A stretch of 61,017 bases of DNA from Oceanospirillum beijerinckii DSM 7166 (GCF_000422425.1 NZ_AULT01000039.1:1-61017), one strand, 5' to 3'. Numbered from the stretch's first letter, positions 44,870-55,268 are shown. Notes: generated by a model from the letters alone, not told the origin. Translations and numbers: made by a program.

Positions 44870-46276
44870 ATGAACGTTATCGTAAACAAAGCAGTGACAG
44901 ATTCATTACCGCTGAATCTTGATCGCTTCTATCATCAAGCACCTATTACATTGTCATCCAATGAATATTTAGATAGACAAGCTGCCCAGGAGTCTAATGC
45001 TCGCAGTTATCCACGCCGCTTTCCCATTGCGATTAGTCGGGCAGAGGGTATTTTTATCGAAGATACGAAAGGGCAGCTTTTTATTGATTGCCTTGCCGGA
45101 GCAGGCACTTTGGCTTTGGGGCATAACCATCCAGATATTCATCAGGCGCTAAAAACTCATCTAGATAGTATGGCGCCGTTGCATACTCTTGATATTACAA
45201 CGCCAGTGAAAGACGCATTTGTTAATAAACTTTTTGAAGCATTACCGGATAATTTTGCCCAACAGGCAAAAGTCCAGTTTTGTGGGCCAACTGGGGCCGA
45301 TGCCGTAGAGGCAGCACTTAAATTAGCTAAAACGGCAACAGGGCGTCGATCAGTTCTGGCCTTTAGCGGTGCCTATCATGGCATGACTCACGCTACATTG
45401 GGCATTATGGGCGATGTGTCGGTCAAAGAGCCGGTGCATAACCTAATGGCAGAAGTGCAGTTCTTACCCTTTCCATATTTGTATCGCTGTCCTATGGGGC
45501 TGGAAGCCGAGCAAAGTATCGATAGTAATCTGCATTATATCGAAAACATGTTGAACGACTCACATTCAGGTGTATTACCACCTGCTGCTTTAATTGTTGA
45601 GGCCATCCAAGGTGAAGGTGGCGCAATTCCTGCTCCCACCCGTTGGTTAAAAGAGTTAAGACGTATCACGAAAGAGCATAATATCCCTTTAATTCTTGAT
45701 GAAGTTCAATGTGGTATGGGGCGTAGTGGTAAAATGTTTGCCTTTGAACATGCGGATATCGAGCCAGATATTATTGTGATTTCTAAGGCAATAGGTGGTG
45801 GCTTGCCATTATCAGTTATTGTCTATAACCAAGAATTAGATACTTGGGGGCCTGGTGCTCATACAGGCACGTTTCGAGGTAATCAATTGGCCATGGTTGC
45901 GGGTAAAGTCGTCTTGGAAACGATTGCTGAGCAGAATTTATGTAAAAATGCTGAAAAAATGGGAGAGTTACTTAAGGCTCATCTGCTAGAGCTGCAGGCT
46001 GAGTGTTCCTACATTGGTGATGTTCGAGGGCAGGGCCTCATGCTGGGTGTTGAGATTGTAGATCCAAGAGAAAATACTAGTCCAGCGCCTACCTTTAAAG
46101 AACTTGCCAGCATCATTCAAAGGCAATGTCTGCAAAATGGCCTTATTCTTGAAAGTGGAGGTCGTAACGACAGCACATTACGTTTCCTTCCACCTCTTAT
46201 TATCAAAGAAGATGAGGTCAACTTGGTTGCAGGTATCTTTAAGAAGTCAGTCATTGAAGGAGTGAATCAATTATAA
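44870..46276 (+). CDS. Diaminobutyrate--2-oxoglutarate aminotransferase
   Basis: 468-residue class III PLP-dependent aminotransferase. It makes L-2,4-diaminobutyrate from aspartate 4-semialdehyde with glutamate as amino donor. Visible motifs: GAGTLALGHNHP, GPTGADAVEAALKLA, SGAYHGMTH, ILDEVQCGMGR with the cofactor-binding Asp, and ISKAIGGGLP with the Schiff-base Lys, then HTGTFRGNQLA. This pattern matches the PvdH/Dat/EctB group; the long N-terminus and the FCGPTGADAVEAA block favour the siderophore-type Dat enzymes over ectoine EctB. No ectoine genes (ectA, ectC) are next to it. It supplies the Dab used by at least three NRPS modules. AGGGAGAG precedes the ATG, and a terminator and Fur-like sites frame it as its own transcription unit. 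Confidence 0.92.
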   Translation: MNVIVNKAVTDSLPLNLDRFYHQAPITLSSNEYLDRQAAQESNARSYPRRFPIAISRAEGIFIEDTKGQLFIDCLAGAGTLALGHNHPDIHQALKTHLDSMAPLHTLDITTPVKDAFVNKLFEALPDNFAQQAKVQFCGPTGADAVEAALKLAKTATGRRSVLAFSGAYHGMTHATLGIMGDVSVKEPVHNLMAEVQFLPFPYLYRCPMGLEAEQSIDSNLHYIENMLNDSHSGVLPPAALIVEAIQGEGGAIPAPTRWLKELRRITKEHNIPLILDEVQCGMGRSGKMFAFEHADIEPDIIVISKAIGGGLPLSVIVYNQELDTWGPGAHTGTFRGNQLAMVAGKVVLETIAEQNLCKNAEKMGELLKAHLLELQAECSYIGDVRGQGLMLGVEIVDPRENTSPAPTFKELASIIQRQCLQNGLILESGGRNDSTLRFLPPLIIKEDEVNLVAGIFKKSVIEGVNQL

Positions 46277-46330
46277 AATAGATCTTTAGATATTTTTTGG
46301 CGCTAAGTCGTCATCTCTACTCGGTTCAAT

Positions 46331-46368
46331 AAGCGTCTTGCAGGTAGGTCCGGTAAGGCGCTTTTTTT
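46331..46368 (+). terminator. Rho-independent terminator after the aminotransferase
   Basis: An 11-bp stem (46331-46341 / 46353-46363, two G-T pairs) is followed by a T7 run, 55 nt past the aminotransferase stop. Confidence 0.75.
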
Positions 46369-46403
46369 CAGATAAGAGACAGCGACTGACTTATTTATTG
46401 AAA

Positions 46404-46418
46404 TAAGAATTATTAGCA
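46404..46418. promoter_or_regulatory. Fur box before the FecCDE-type importer
   Basis: TAAGAATTATTAGCA matches the 7-1-7 Fur consensus at 11 of 14 positions and lies about 85 bp before the first permease gene. Confidence 0.55.
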
Positions 46419-46500
46419 ATTAATATCAATTCCTAAAATCTAACCAGATCTATTCTGTTCTGTTGACAGTATGCTCAGTTGATAGCTGACAGGGCTGTTA

Positions 46501-47451
46501 GTGTTTGCCATGCTGTTAAGCCTGATGACAGGGGCTCGCTGGATTCCTCTAAGCGACGTTATCACAGCCTTTATCCAGCCTGACACCATGAATATCAACC
46601 ATATTCTGGTCTCCAGCACCCGTTTGTCCCGCACCCTGATGGCGGTTGTGGTCGGTGCCAGTCTGGCGGTAGCCGGGGTGTTGATGCAGGCGCTGACCCG
46701 TAATCCTCTGGCCTCACCGGGATTATTTGGCATCAATGCCGGTGCCGCTTTTTTTATTATTCTCTTCAGCACCCTGTTTACCCTGACCTCCCTGCAGGCC
46801 TGGCTGGGATGCGCCTTTTTGGGAGCGGCTCTGGCCGGATCTCTGGTCTGGCTGATTGGCAATATGGGTCAGGGGCGGATGAACCCTCTGCGTATTGTGC
46901 TGGCCGGAGCGGCGATGACGGCGCTGTTTTCAGCCTTCAGTCAGGCATTGCTGGTGGTCAGCCAGGAGGGGTTGGATACGGTGTTGTTCTGGTTAGCCGG
47001 CTCACTGACCGAACGCAGTCTGGCACTGGTTTGGCCATTAATGCTGTTAAGCGTACTGGCATTGGCTCTGGCGCTGCTCTGTGCCCGCCAGGTTAATGTA
47101 CTCAACGCCGGAGAAGAGATCGCTATCGGCTTGGGGCAACGTCTTGGGCTGATACGCCTGCTGCTTGGCATACTGATTATCGTACTGGCCGGGAGTGCCG
47201 TAGCCCTGGCCGGTAGCATCGGCTTTATCGGTTTAATTGTGCCCCATATGGTGCGTAAGGGGCTGGCCATCGACCATCGCTGGTTATTGCCCGGTGTAGC
47301 ACTGGCGGGGGCGACCTTGCTGCTGCTGGCTGATCTGGTATCCCGCGTTGTGATCTTGCCGCAAGAGGTGCCTGTGGGTGTGATGACGGCATTACTGGGT
47401 GCACCTTTCTTTATCCTATTAGCCCGTCGCCGGGGAGTACGCTATGCCTGA
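46501..47451 (+). CDS. FecCD-family ferric-siderophore ABC permease, first subunit
   Basis: 316 residues, strongly hydrophobic with about eight or nine membrane spans. Family blocks are plain: [38 protein letters not shown], and [15 protein letters not shown], the loop that contacts the ATPase. It forms the inner-membrane channel with the next gene product. Members are usually about 330 residues. Here the GTG at 46501 (AGGG six bases upstream) leaves only half of the usual first span, and the frame is closed by a stop at 46483. The N-terminus is therefore slightly short. It overlaps the next gene by 8 nt, so the two are translationally coupled. Confidence 0.88.
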   Translation: MFAMLLSLMTGARWIPLSDVITAFIQPDTMNINHILVSSTRLSRTLMAVVVGASLAVAGVLMQALTRNPLASPGLFGINAGAAFFIILFSTLFTLTSLQAWLGCAFLGAALAGSLVWLIGNMGQGRMNPLRIVLAGAAMTALFSAFSQALLVVSQEGLDTVLFWLAGSLTERSLALVWPLMLLSVLALALALLCARQVNVLNAGEEIAIGLGQRLGLIRLLLGILIIVLAGSAVALAGSIGFIGLIVPHMVRKGLAIDHRWLLPGVALAGATLLLLADLVSRVVILPQEVPVGVMTALLGAPFFILLARRRGVRYA

Positions 47452-48475
47452 AGAGATCATCTGGCGCTGGGGGCCGCTATCCCGCCGCATCAACCCGGTT
47501 ACAGGCTATCGACTGGCCTGGGCCACAGTGCTGACGCTGTGTGTCGTTATGACCTCCCTGTCGCTGGGCAAGGTGATATTAACCCCCTGGCAGGTGCTGG
47601 ATATTCTGGCCTCAGCTGAAACTGGCGGCGTACATTTTATTGTTGAGCAACTGCGCTTACCTCGTACCTTGATGGCCTGGTTGGTGGGGGCAGCACTGGC
47701 GATCTCGGGGCTGATTCTGCAAAGCATCGTGCGCAATCCTCTGGCCTCCCCGGATTTGTTGGGAGTAACCAGTGGTGCCAGTGCTGCTGCGGTGTTCTAT
47801 CTGGCATTTTTTAGTATGACGTTAGGACACACTTGGTTGCCGTTGGCCGCGATGGCTGGCGCGGGATTGGCTGCCGCTGCCATCTATCTGCTAGCCTGGC
47901 AGGAGGGTGCATCACCGTTACGCCTGGTTCTGGTAGGAGTCGGTATTTCAGCGCTCTTGGCCGCAGTCACCACGTTTTTACTGGTGTTTAGCCCGTTATC
48001 CACCACCTTGTCCGCCTATGTCTGGCTTGCGGGCAGTGTCTATGGCGCCACCTGGCAGGAAACACAGACTCTGAGCCTCTGGTTGCTGGTGCAAATCCCA
48101 CTATTGGTTTTTCTCGCCCGTCAGGTAGTGGTTCAGCAGTTGGACGATAGCCCGGCCCAGGGGATAGGTGTCAGAGTGCAGTGGCTAAGAGCCGGTTTGT
48201 TATTTGCCAGTGTTGCCCTGGCAGGCACTGCGGTGGCCTGGGCGGGAGGGATCGCTTTTGTCGGTTTGATCGCGCCCCATATTGCGAAAAAGCTGGTGCT
48301 TCCAGGCTTTGCCGGACAGGCAATGATGAGTGCTCTGGTGGGTGGCTTACTGGTACTGATTGCTGACTTGATCGGCCGCACCCTGTTTTTACCGGCTGAT
48401 CTGCCTGCCGGTATTTTTGTTGCCGCGCTAGGTACGCCTTTTTTCCTCTATCTGTTAATTAAACAGCGTCATTAA
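47444..48475 (+). CDS. FecCD-family ferric-siderophore ABC permease, second subunit
   Basis: 343 residues with about nine to ten membrane spans. Shows [40 protein letters not shown] and [14 protein letters not shown]. It pairs with the preceding permease as a heterodimer in the inner membrane, of the FepD/FepG or FecC/FecD kind. It overlaps the upstream gene by 8 nt and is followed after 11 bp by the ATPase gene. No periplasmic binding-protein gene accompanies the permeases anywhere in the window, which is unusual for this transporter type. Confidence 0.9.
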   Translation: MPEEIIWRWGPLSRRINPVTGYRLAWATVLTLCVVMTSLSLGKVILTPWQVLDILASAETGGVHFIVEQLRLPRTLMAWLVGAALAISGLILQSIVRNPLASPDLLGVTSGASAAAVFYLAFFSMTLGHTWLPLAAMAGAGLAAAAIYLLAWQEGASPLRLVLVGVGISALLAAVTTFLLVFSPLSTTLSAYVWLAGSVYGATWQETQTLSLWLLVQIPLLVFLARQVVVQQLDDSPAQGIGVRVQWLRAGLLFASVALAGTAVAWAGGIAFVGLIAPHIAKKLVLPGFAGQAMMSALVGGLLVLIADLIGRTLFLPADLPAGIFVAALGTPFFLYLLIKQRH

Positions 48476-48486
48476 GGATATCGAAT

Positions 48487-49278
48487 ATGAACGCAATCAC
48501 CAGTCAGGATCTGACCCTGAGCTACCAGGACAGCGTGATCATCGATCAACTGGATGTGTCCGTGCCTAAGGGGAAGGTGACCGTACTGATCGGAGGCAAC
48601 GGCAGTGGCAAGAGCACTCTGCTGAAATCTTTTGCCCGCTTGCTGAAACCGCAACAGGGCATTGTCTTGTTAAATGGTGCAGATATTCAGCGCAAAGCCA
48701 CGGCAACGGTGGCCCGTGAGCTGGCGATACTGCCGCAAACTCCGGTAGCTCCGGAAGGGATCAGTGTGCGTCAACTGGTGGCACTGGGCCGATACCCCTA
48801 TCAGAGCTGGCTGCAGCAGTGGTCCGATGAGGATGAAGCCATGGTCAATCGGGCGCTGGCATGCACGGGGACGCTGGAGCTGGCAGACCGCCCTGTGGAT
48901 GCATTGTCTGGTGGTCAGCGCCAGCGCGCCTGGATCGCCATGACCCTGGCTCAGGGCACAGAAACGGTGGTGTTGGATGAACCTACCACCTTCTTGGATC
49001 TGGCCCATCAGATGGAGGTGTTGGAGCTACTGCGGGAGCTGAACCAGAAGGAGCAGAAAACCATCATTATGGTATTGCACGATCTGAATCTGGCCTGCCG
49101 TTACGCCGATCAGATTCTGGTGGTGCATGAGCAGACGGTCTACGCCCAGGGTGTACCAAAAGATATTCTGACCGAAGACTTGGTTAAGACAGTGTTTGAT
49201 CTGAACTGCCGAATTATTCCTGATCCCTTCTTTGATACACCTCTGTGTATTCCTTTTGGCAGGGAGAGAACAGAATAA
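48487..49278 (+). CDS. FecE/FepC-type ferric-siderophore ABC transporter ATPase
   Basis: 263-residue ATPase with Walker [10 protein letters not shown] (near residue 36), Q-loop in [10 protein letters not shown], signature [10 protein letters not shown], Walker [13 protein letters not shown] and switch His in [14 protein letters not shown]. The [11 protein letters not shown] block and TTFLDLAHQ are typical of the siderophore and vitamin B12 import ATPases. It energises the two permeases encoded just upstream. Its stop shares one base with the next start (TAATG), so the reductase that follows is coupled to it. Confidence 0.93.
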   Translation: MNAITSQDLTLSYQDSVIIDQLDVSVPKGKVTVLIGGNGSGKSTLLKSFARLLKPQQGIVLLNGADIQRKATATVARELAILPQTPVAPEGISVRQLVALGRYPYQSWLQQWSDEDEAMVNRALACTGTLELADRPVDALSGGQRQRAWIAMTLAQGTETVVLDEPTTFLDLAHQMEVLELLRELNQKEQKTIIMVLHDLNLACRYADQILVVHEQTVYAQGVPKDILTEDLVKTVFDLNCRIIPDPFFDTPLCIPFGRERTE

Positions 49279-50099
49279 TGTCTCACTTCTCACCCTTCAG
49301 GATGCCTGCTTTTCGGGAAACACATTTTAGGGAGTCAGCTTTCAGCCGACAGGAATGGGCTGTGCTGAGTGGAAACTTTCGTCTGAGAGCCTTTGAAGAG
49401 CGTGATCATAGGAGCATTCGTGCAGTTGATCTGCTGGAAGAAGACCAATGTCTTGATTTGCTGAATCGGCTAACACCTGTGATTAATTCTCCTAATCGGG
49501 CAGTGACGGCATCCCTGCTAGCCAAAAGGATCGCCTTTCTCACCACTGGAGCCAGCCTGTATGCCGTGTCCATTTATGACAAATGTTTGGTGATGTCATC
49601 AGAGAATAGTTGGATTGAATACGGGCATGATGGTGCGCTTTGGACCTCTTGTATGCCGTTGAACTTCACAAAACCATTAATGTATACACAAGGACAAAGA
49701 GAAGTTTGGCGAGAGGTGTTGGTACGTACCCTATTCGCCGATTTGCTGGCTCCTTTATGGCAGGTTCTACATAAAGTCGGTGGTATCTCACTAAGGGTTT
49801 TATGGGAAAACACAGCGGTACGGGTGTATTCCCTGTACGAACGCAAGATGGATAACATTGACTCTGAAGCTACACGCCAACAAGCACAGACCGACTTTGA
49901 CTGGTTATTAAACCAAGCCCCCCCTGAGTTGTTTGCCTGCAGTGATAACCCGTTGCAACGTTTCCGTCAGCCTATTTGTCAGACTGATAATGGATTGGTG
50001 CGTTTCCGTCGTACCTGCTGTCTGTATTACAAGACAACGCTACCCAAGGAATATTGTTCGACCTGTTCATTGCTCAAACCAAGATCAAGAAAAGAGTGA
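49278..50099 (+). CDS. Second FhuF-like ferric-siderophore reductase (2Fe-2S)
   Basis: 273 residues from ATG 49278, which has AGGGAGAG upstream; an in-frame GTG at 49245 would add 11 residues inside the ATPase gene. The C-terminus has RRTCCLYYKTTLPKEYCSTC, where CC is followed 11 residues later by CSTC, the normal FhuF 2Fe-2S spacing. The rest of the chain is not closely like the first FhuF-like protein at 2444. Its position at the end of the importer operon fits cytoplasmic reduction and release of iron from the imported siderophore. The locus therefore encodes two such reductases, one at each end. Confidence 0.85.
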   Translation: MSHFSPFRMPAFRETHFRESAFSRQEWAVLSGNFRLRAFEERDHRSIRAVDLLEEDQCLDLLNRLTPVINSPNRAVTASLLAKRIAFLTTGASLYAVSIYDKCLVMSSENSWIEYGHDGALWTSCMPLNFTKPLMYTQGQREVWREVLVRTLFADLLAPLWQVLHKVGGISLRVLWENTAVRVYSLYERKMDNIDSEATRQQAQTDFDWLLNQAPPELFACSDNPLQRFRQPICQTDNGLVRFRRTCCLYYKTTLPKEYCSTCSLLKPRSRKE

Positions 50100-50218
50100 T
50101 GTTCCAGAAACAGCATTTAAGAAATAGTGCTCCCGGAATAGAGCATGGTGGAGCGTGATAAAGCTTATAAGGCTACTTTCTATCTACAAGAGAGTGCGTC
50201 TGTCAGGTCGATGTGTGA

Positions 50219-51106
50219 TTACAGTACATGACTGCGAGCCAGCTCAATAAAACCGCTGACATAATCCGTCTCTAAATCAGAAGCTCTTTGTCCCAGAAAA
50301 ATCTGTTTTTGAATGCCTTTATCGCCTAAACGAACCGCAGTAATCGGCATACGGCTTTGATACTCCTCGACCAGCCAACCCGGCAATGCAGCAACGCCTC
50401 GTCCTGCGGCTACCATCTGCAGCATAATATCCGTGGTTTCGATCGTTTTATGTTTGCGTGGGCTGCAGTTCGCGGGATGGAGAAAGTGACTAAAGATATC
50501 CAGTCGTTCCGGCTCAACCGGGTAGGTAATTACAACCTCTTGTAATAACTGCTCGGGCTCTACCTGAGATTGCTGAGCCAGAGGGTGGTCATTAGCGACG
50601 ACCAGTACCTGCTCGTAATCAAATACGGGATCAAATCTAAGTTCGGGGCTTAGTAATGGATCTGGGGTAACCAGGATATCGATCTCATAGGCAAACAACG
50701 CCCCGATGCCGCCAAACTGAAAACGTTGTTTAACGTCCACATCCACCTCAGGCCAGGCTTTTAAATAGGGATGCACGACCTTTAATAACCATTGATAGCA
50801 GGGGTGGCACTCCATACTGATCCGCAGATTGCCTTTCTGTCCTCGGGCAATTTGGCGTACCACCTCTTCGGCTTGTTCCAGTTGGGGCAGAATCCGCTCA
50901 GCCAGTTTTAACAGGTAGTTACCCGCCTGTGTCAGGCGCAGCTGTCGCCCCTCTTTCTGCCATAGCGGTGTGCCCAGCTGCTGCTCCAGCTTTTTTATAC
51001 TGTGGCTCAGGGCAGGCTGTGTCAGATAGAGGCTATTGGCGGCAGCGGTGAGCGAGCCCTGTTGTTCGATGGCTCTTAAAATGGTCAGGTGGCTACGTTC
51101 CAGCAT
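50219..51106 (-). CDS. LysR-family regulator, MetR-like
   Basis: 295 residues from ATG 51106, chosen because MLERSHLTIL aligns with the start of MetR; a TTG at 51115 would add three. The helix-turn-helix is at the N-terminus (SLTAAANSLYLTQPALSHSIKKLE). The ligand domain contains ISMECHPCYQWLLKVV and FDYEQVLVVANDHPLA, which closely recall MetR, the homocysteine-responsive activator of methionine genes. No methionine gene is adjacent, so the target is not visible here. It converges on the siderophore importer operon, with no strong terminator in the 119-bp gap, and is divergent from the chemoreceptor. Confidence 0.85.
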   Translation of the reverse strand: MLERSHLTILRAIEQQGSLTAAANSLYLTQPALSHSIKKLEQQLGTPLWQKEGRQLRLTQAGNYLLKLAERILPQLEQAEEVVRQIARGQKGNLRISMECHPCYQWLLKVVHPYLKAWPEVDVDVKQRFQFGGIGALFAYEIDILVTPDPLLSPELRFDPVFDYEQVLVVANDHPLAQQSQVEPEQLLQEVVITYPVEPERLDIFSHFLHPANCSPRKHKTIETTDIMLQMVAAGRGVAALPGWLVEEYQSRMPITAVRLGDKGIQKQIFLGQRASDLETDYVSGFIELARSHVL

Positions 51107-51365
51107 AGTAATCAATCATATGAGCAGAATTTATAGATTAGAGGCAATAGTAGCACTTTGCGCTATCTATTTTTCAGCTCTTTTTGCACCGATAGGGTGC
51201 GTTATGGTGGCAATTGACTCGTTTATTGCCTTTAACGTTATTTAGCACACGTTATCGGAGTAAAAATTTCCATATACGGCATCAAGGTGTCGTTTATAGG
51301 CAGGCTTTGCTTCGTCTTTAGTCTTAGTGTTGGTGGTTATCCGTGGAAACCGAGCGTTTGACGAC

Positions 51366-53309
51366 ATGACTATAAGAAAGCAACTGATCCTGGCCCTGCT
51401 CCTTGCGGTGATATCCCCCTTGGTGGTGATTACCGTACTGGTATTGAATAATGTGAAACAGAATGCTGTGGAACAATATAAGCATCAGGCCAATACTGAA
51501 ATCCGCCATGTGGATACTGCCTTTACCCTCTACCTGAACGGCTTGGCTGAAGATGCCCGCTTTTTTGCCCGCAGCGAACTGCTGGCGAAACTGACTGCCG
51601 ATACCCATCGTTATACGGGTGAAAAAAGAAAGCTGGCCACAGAGCGACAAGGTTCACCAGAGGCCGAAGCTTATTCCCTGATGGAAGACTTTGGTGAATC
51701 TCATCCTGATCTGTCTTACGTGTTTTTGGGTTTGGAAACAGGCGGTTATATTCAGTGGCCCGGCGGCGAGCTGGGTAATTACGACCCTAGAAAACGTCCC
51801 TGGTATATGGCTGCGATTAAGAATGAAGGCCAGGTAACTCAGCCACCGGCCTACCCTGATATCAACTCCGGGGTACCTGTAATCGACTATCTGCACACCT
51901 TTACCACCCAAAGCGGTCTGAAAGGGGTCGTTGGCGTTGATGTGGGTCTGACAAAGCTGGCTGAAATCGTTAACTCAATCAAGTTTGGTCAAAGCGGCTA
52001 CCTGGTGCTAGTCGAGGATACCGGCGTGGTGTTGGCCGATGGTGCCAATGCTGAGCATAACTTTAAACCGGTACAGGAGCTGGCAGGGCCTTATAAGACG
52101 CTGTTTGATAGCGAAGGTTTTTTGCCCGTGACCATGCACGACCAGACCTGGTATGCGAGTGTTTATACTTCACCTGAACTGGGCTGGAAGTTTATTGGTC
52201 TGATCCCGGAGTCTGAAGTGTATGCTCTGGCCGATCAATTGGGGCAGGATATTATTCTACTCAGTATTATCCTGATTCTAGTGTTCTCTGCGGTGGCTTA
52301 CTGGACCAGTAATCTGATTGCTAACCCCGTGCGAAATGTCACGAAAGGTCTGGAAGATGTGGCCAGTGGTGAAGGGGATCTGACCAAGCGATTAGCCACG
52401 GATGCAAAAGGTGAAACCGCGCTCATGGCTCATGCTTTTAACCGCTTTATTGGACGGATTCATACCTTGGTATCCGATATCAATGTCAGTGCGAAACAGG
52501 TAAAAGAGCAGGCGGAGAATACTCAACAGGTGTCGAGGCAGATCGCTACCGGAGCGGAAGAGCAGCGCAGTGCTATTGAACAGATCTCTACCGCCTTTAA
52601 CGAGATGGTCTCGACCGCTAATGAGGTCTCCCGTAACTGTCATGCTACTGCTGAGTCGGCCAAAGACAGTAACCGCTTTGTCAGCGAAGGGCAGCGATGT
52701 ATCGATCAGACCTCCAGTTCGGTAGAAACGCTGGAGCAATCCATTAGGGAGGCCAATAGCTCTATGGAGCTGCTAAAAGAGCAGTCCAGCAATATCACCC
52801 TGATTTTGGATACGATTCGCAATATTGCTGAACAAACCAACCTGTTGGCATTAAATGCGGCCATTGAAGCGGCCCGTGCCGGTGAACAGGGGCGGGGCTT
52901 TGCGGTTGTAGCCGACGAGGTGCGTTCTCTGGCAGGCAAAACGGCTCAATCCACGGAAGAGGTTGATGGCTTGTTATCAACCCTGCTGAATCAAACGAAA
53001 GATGTGTCAGATAAGCTCTCCAGCAGTCTGGGGTATGCTCAACAGACATCTGAATCCACCCATCAGATCCATGATGTGTTTATCAATATTCAGAGTTCGA
53101 TTGAGGGTATCCAGGATCTGGCAGCACAGATAGCAGCCGCTGCGGATCAGCAGCATCAGGTTTCTGAAGAGATCAATCAGAATATTCTCAGTATCAGCAC
53201 TCAGGCTGCAACCGCCTCAGAGCAAGCCGCTCAGGCCGATAGCAGCTCAGTCTCAATGGGTGCTGTATCGAAAGAGCTGGATAAACTGGTATCGAGCTTC
53301 AGACTCTAG
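51366..53309 (+). CDS. Methyl-accepting chemotaxis protein with periplasmic dCache-type sensor
   Basis: 647 residues from ATG 51366; a GTG at 51327 would add 13, but [15 protein letters not shown] looks like a natural start with its first membrane span (about 5-30). The periplasmic region contains [20 protein letters not shown] and GVVGVDVGL, typical of dCache sensors that bind amino acids or other small molecules. A second span (about 295-320) is followed by a HAMP region ([20 protein letters not shown]) and a coiled-coil signalling domain with the hairpin tip around [19 protein letters not shown]. It probably signals to the flagellar motor through CheA/CheW, which are not in this window. 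No link to the siderophore is evident. Confidence 0.92.
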   Translation: MTIRKQLILALLLAVISPLVVITVLVLNNVKQNAVEQYKHQANTEIRHVDTAFTLYLNGLAEDARFFARSELLAKLTADTHRYTGEKRKLATERQGSPEAEAYSLMEDFGESHPDLSYVFLGLETGGYIQWPGGELGNYDPRKRPWYMAAIKNEGQVTQPPAYPDINSGVPVIDYLHTFTTQSGLKGVVGVDVGLTKLAEIVNSIKFGQSGYLVLVEDTGVVLADGANAEHNFKPVQELAGPYKTLFDSEGFLPVTMHDQTWYASVYTSPELGWKFIGLIPESEVYALADQLGQDIILLSIILILVFSAVAYWTSNLIANPVRNVTKGLEDVASGEGDLTKRLATDAKGETALMAHAFNRFIGRIHTLVSDINVSAKQVKEQAENTQQVSRQIATGAEEQRSAIEQISTAFNEMVSTANEVSRNCHATAESAKDSNRFVSEGQRCIDQTSSSVETLEQSIREANSSMELLKEQSSNITLILDTIRNIAEQTNLLALNAAIEAARAGEQGRGFAVVADEVRSLAGKTAQSTEEVDGLLSTLLNQTKDVSDKLSSSLGYAQQTSESTHQIHDVFINIQSSIEGIQDLAAQIAAAADQQHQVSEEINQNILSISTQAATASEQAAQADSSSVSMGAVSKELDKLVSSFRL

Positions 53310-53548
53310 TTTTTGGCGGGTGATCGGTGATATCTGCTATATCTCTATAGAGTATGGTTCTTCTTGATTTGTGCCAGACCCAGTTGAACGGGTGTAGAGC
53401 TGGCTTGATGGCTGGTTTTAAAACTCTAAAAATAGTATGAGGTGCTTCACTCCAGTCACTGAAGCCCTCACTTTTGGGTAGGGATGATAAAAGGAGCGTA
53501 CTAAACTAAAGTGGTTTCCATCTGTTTCTACTGATTAAGGCCAGGGAT

Positions 53549-54295
53549 ATGCGATATGTGATGGCTCTATTGTGTGCTCTGCTCTGTGTCAGCCCTCCGG
53601 TGATGGCAGAGATTGAAAACATTACCTTAACGGCCAATGAGTGGCCACCATACACCTCGGACCATATTGAGGGTGGTGGTTTGGTGATTGAACTCATTAC
53701 CGCTGCCTTTGCCGAGGAGGGCATTAGGACTCAATATCAAATCATGCCCTGGGCCAGAGCGATTGCATCCGTTGAGGCCCGGGAGGCGGATGCCGTCGCA
53801 GCCTGGGATAGCTCAGAGCGGCGTGAAACCTTTCATTTCAGTGATCGTCTGCTGCTCAATAATATGGTGCTGGTGAAACGGGATAATAATCCTGTTTATT
53901 GGCAAACTCTGGATGATCTCAAGCCGTACAGCTTTGTGCTGGTCAGAGGCGCTGTCAGTCTGGAAGCGATTGATCAGGCATCGGACTTTAAGAAAAACTA
54001 TGTCACCACCGAGGAAACCGCTATAGATCTGGTGCTGAAAGGGCGGGCAGATCTTACCATCCGGGATCAGGGAATTGTGGAATACCTGATCCAGCAGCAG
54101 CCGGAACGTTTTGCCGGTCGTATTGATTTTTCTGGTAAGACCCTGGGCCGGAATGCTCTGCATCTGGTTGTGTCCAAGCAGCATCCCAGAGCTTCTTGGA
54201 TTATTACCTCTTTTAACCGTGGTCTGAAAAAGATCAAACACAGTGGTCAGTATCAAGCATTAATGGCTAAATACGGCATGACCTTATCAGAGTGA
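53549..54295 (+). CDS. Periplasmic solute-binding protein, family 3 (amino-acid-binding-like)
   Basis: 248 residues with a signal peptide (about 1-20, cut after PVMA). The mature part has LTANEWPPYTSDHIEGGGLV, AWDSSERRETFHFSD and a RGAVSLEAID block, the pattern of SBP_bac_3 proteins that bind amino acids or similar ligands. No ABC permease or ATPase gene is beside it, so it may serve a distant transporter or act as a sensor partner. The neighbouring chemoreceptor makes the latter possible, but this is only a guess. The 239-bp region before it shows no clear promoter or regulatory site. Confidence 0.8.
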   Translation: MRYVMALLCALLCVSPPVMAEIENITLTANEWPPYTSDHIEGGGLVIELITAAFAEEGIRTQYQIMPWARAIASVEAREADAVAAWDSSERRETFHFSDRLLLNNMVLVKRDNNPVYWQTLDDLKPYSFVLVRGAVSLEAIDQASDFKKNYVTTEETAIDLVLKGRADLTIRDQGIVEYLIQQQPERFAGRIDFSGKTLGRNALHLVVSKQHPRASWIITSFNRGLKKIKHSGQYQALMAKYGMTLSE

Positions 54296-54371
54296 CAAGC
54301 TGCGGTGTGAAAGGCGCAGCTGCACAAAGAAGCGACTATGTAACTGTGTAAAGAAGCGATGGTGCAAGAAG

Positions 54372-55205
54372 CTATGGGGCAAAAAAGCTGGCCAAAGCTT
54401 GTATGCCTGTTTCCAGCAGACAGTCATTCTTATAGATCAGGGAGATCTGCAGATTGGCGTGATGATCGGTTAAGGCTTCAACCGCCAGTGAGTCCTCATA
54501 GCGATTATTGCGCACCATATCCCACCCCATAATGGTATAACCCAGACCCGCCGCGACACAGCCAAGCACCCCATCCACACTGCTCATCTCCATCAGCTGC
54601 TGCTCAGTGTTGCCCATCTCTCTCTGCCAGGCTAAAGCCGCCTGGCGATAGCCGCAGCCCTCACCGCGAACAAATAGCACAGGATCATAATGACCATCAC
54701 TGGCGGTAATTTTTACCATTTTCTCAACAACGGCGGGAATAGAAACAAAATCATCATTGATAATATGGCCGCCAACAAAGGCGCAGTCCACGGTATTGTT
54801 TTTGACTGCACTGATCAGCTGGCCGCTGGTCGCGGTATAGATTCTGGGTTGAATATGGCTGTGTTCCCGGCGTAGCCCTTTCAGTGCCCGGGGCAGATGT
54901 ATGGCGGCAAAGGTTTCCGGTGTGCCAATCACCAACTCATACTGACCTTCGTGGATGCGGATAGCATCCTTCGCCTGTTTCTCCAGCTGCAATATCTGAC
55001 AGGCGTAGGGGTAGAGGAGTTTGCCATTAGCGGTTAGCTCCAGCTTACGCCCCTTCAGTTGAAACAGGCGTACACCCAGTTCCTGTTCCAGTCGTTGAAT
55101 ACGGCTGGAGATATTGGATTGCACGGTGTTGAGCTTGTCAGAAGCCCCCTTGATTCCGGCCTCATCCACAACGGCCTTAAAGGTTTTAAGACTGATTAAC
55201 TCCAT
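54372..55205 (-). CDS. LysR-family transcriptional regulator
   Basis: 277 residues from ATG 55205, selected because MELISLKTFKAVVDEAG is the usual LysR opening; a start at 55250 would add 15 polar residues. The helix-turn-helix is GIKGASDKLNTVQSNISSRI. The C-terminal ligand-binding half has FAAIHLPRALKGLRREH and CVAAGLGYTIMGWD. It is divergent from the MFS transporter at 55397, so it most likely controls that gene and itself. Confidence 0.88.
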   Translation of the reverse strand: MELISLKTFKAVVDEAGIKGASDKLNTVQSNISSRIQRLEQELGVRLFQLKGRKLELTANGKLLYPYACQILQLEKQAKDAIRIHEGQYELVIGTPETFAAIHLPRALKGLRREHSHIQPRIYTATSGQLISAVKNNTVDCAFVGGHIINDDFVSIPAVVEKMVKITASDGHYDPVLFVRGEGCGYRQAALAWQREMGNTEQQLMEMSSVDGVLGCVAAGLGYTIMGWDMVRNNRYEDSLAVEALTDHHANLQISLIYKNDCLLETGIQALASFFAP

Positions 55206-55253
55206 GATTTCACCGACCTTTTCCTGGCTTTTGTTTTTGGGTTGATTCAATAG

Positions 55254-55268
55254 TTCTCAAAAAGAGAA
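55254..55268. promoter_or_regulatory. Candidate operator in the LysR/MFS divergent promoter
   Basis: TTCTC-AAAAA-GAGAA is a perfect 15-bp palindrome with an AT-rich centre, lying between the two divergent genes. LysR regulators often bind such sites. This is suggestive only. Confidence 0.3.

Noticed and set aside
44870-46276. Ectoine biosynthesis (EctB) as the role of the aminotransferase
   Set aside because: No ectA or ectC is beside it, and it sits between a siderophore receptor and a siderophore importer with Fur-like sites.
4424-50099. Hydroxamate or catechol siderophore chemistry
   Set aside because: No ornithine N-monooxygenase, formyl- or acyltransferase of that pathway, or dihydroxybenzoate genes are in the window; the ligands are better explained by beta-hydroxy amino acids.
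54298-54321. Small hairpin (7-bp stem) after the solute-binding-protein gene
   Set aside because: The stem is short and has no T run, so a terminator call is not supported.
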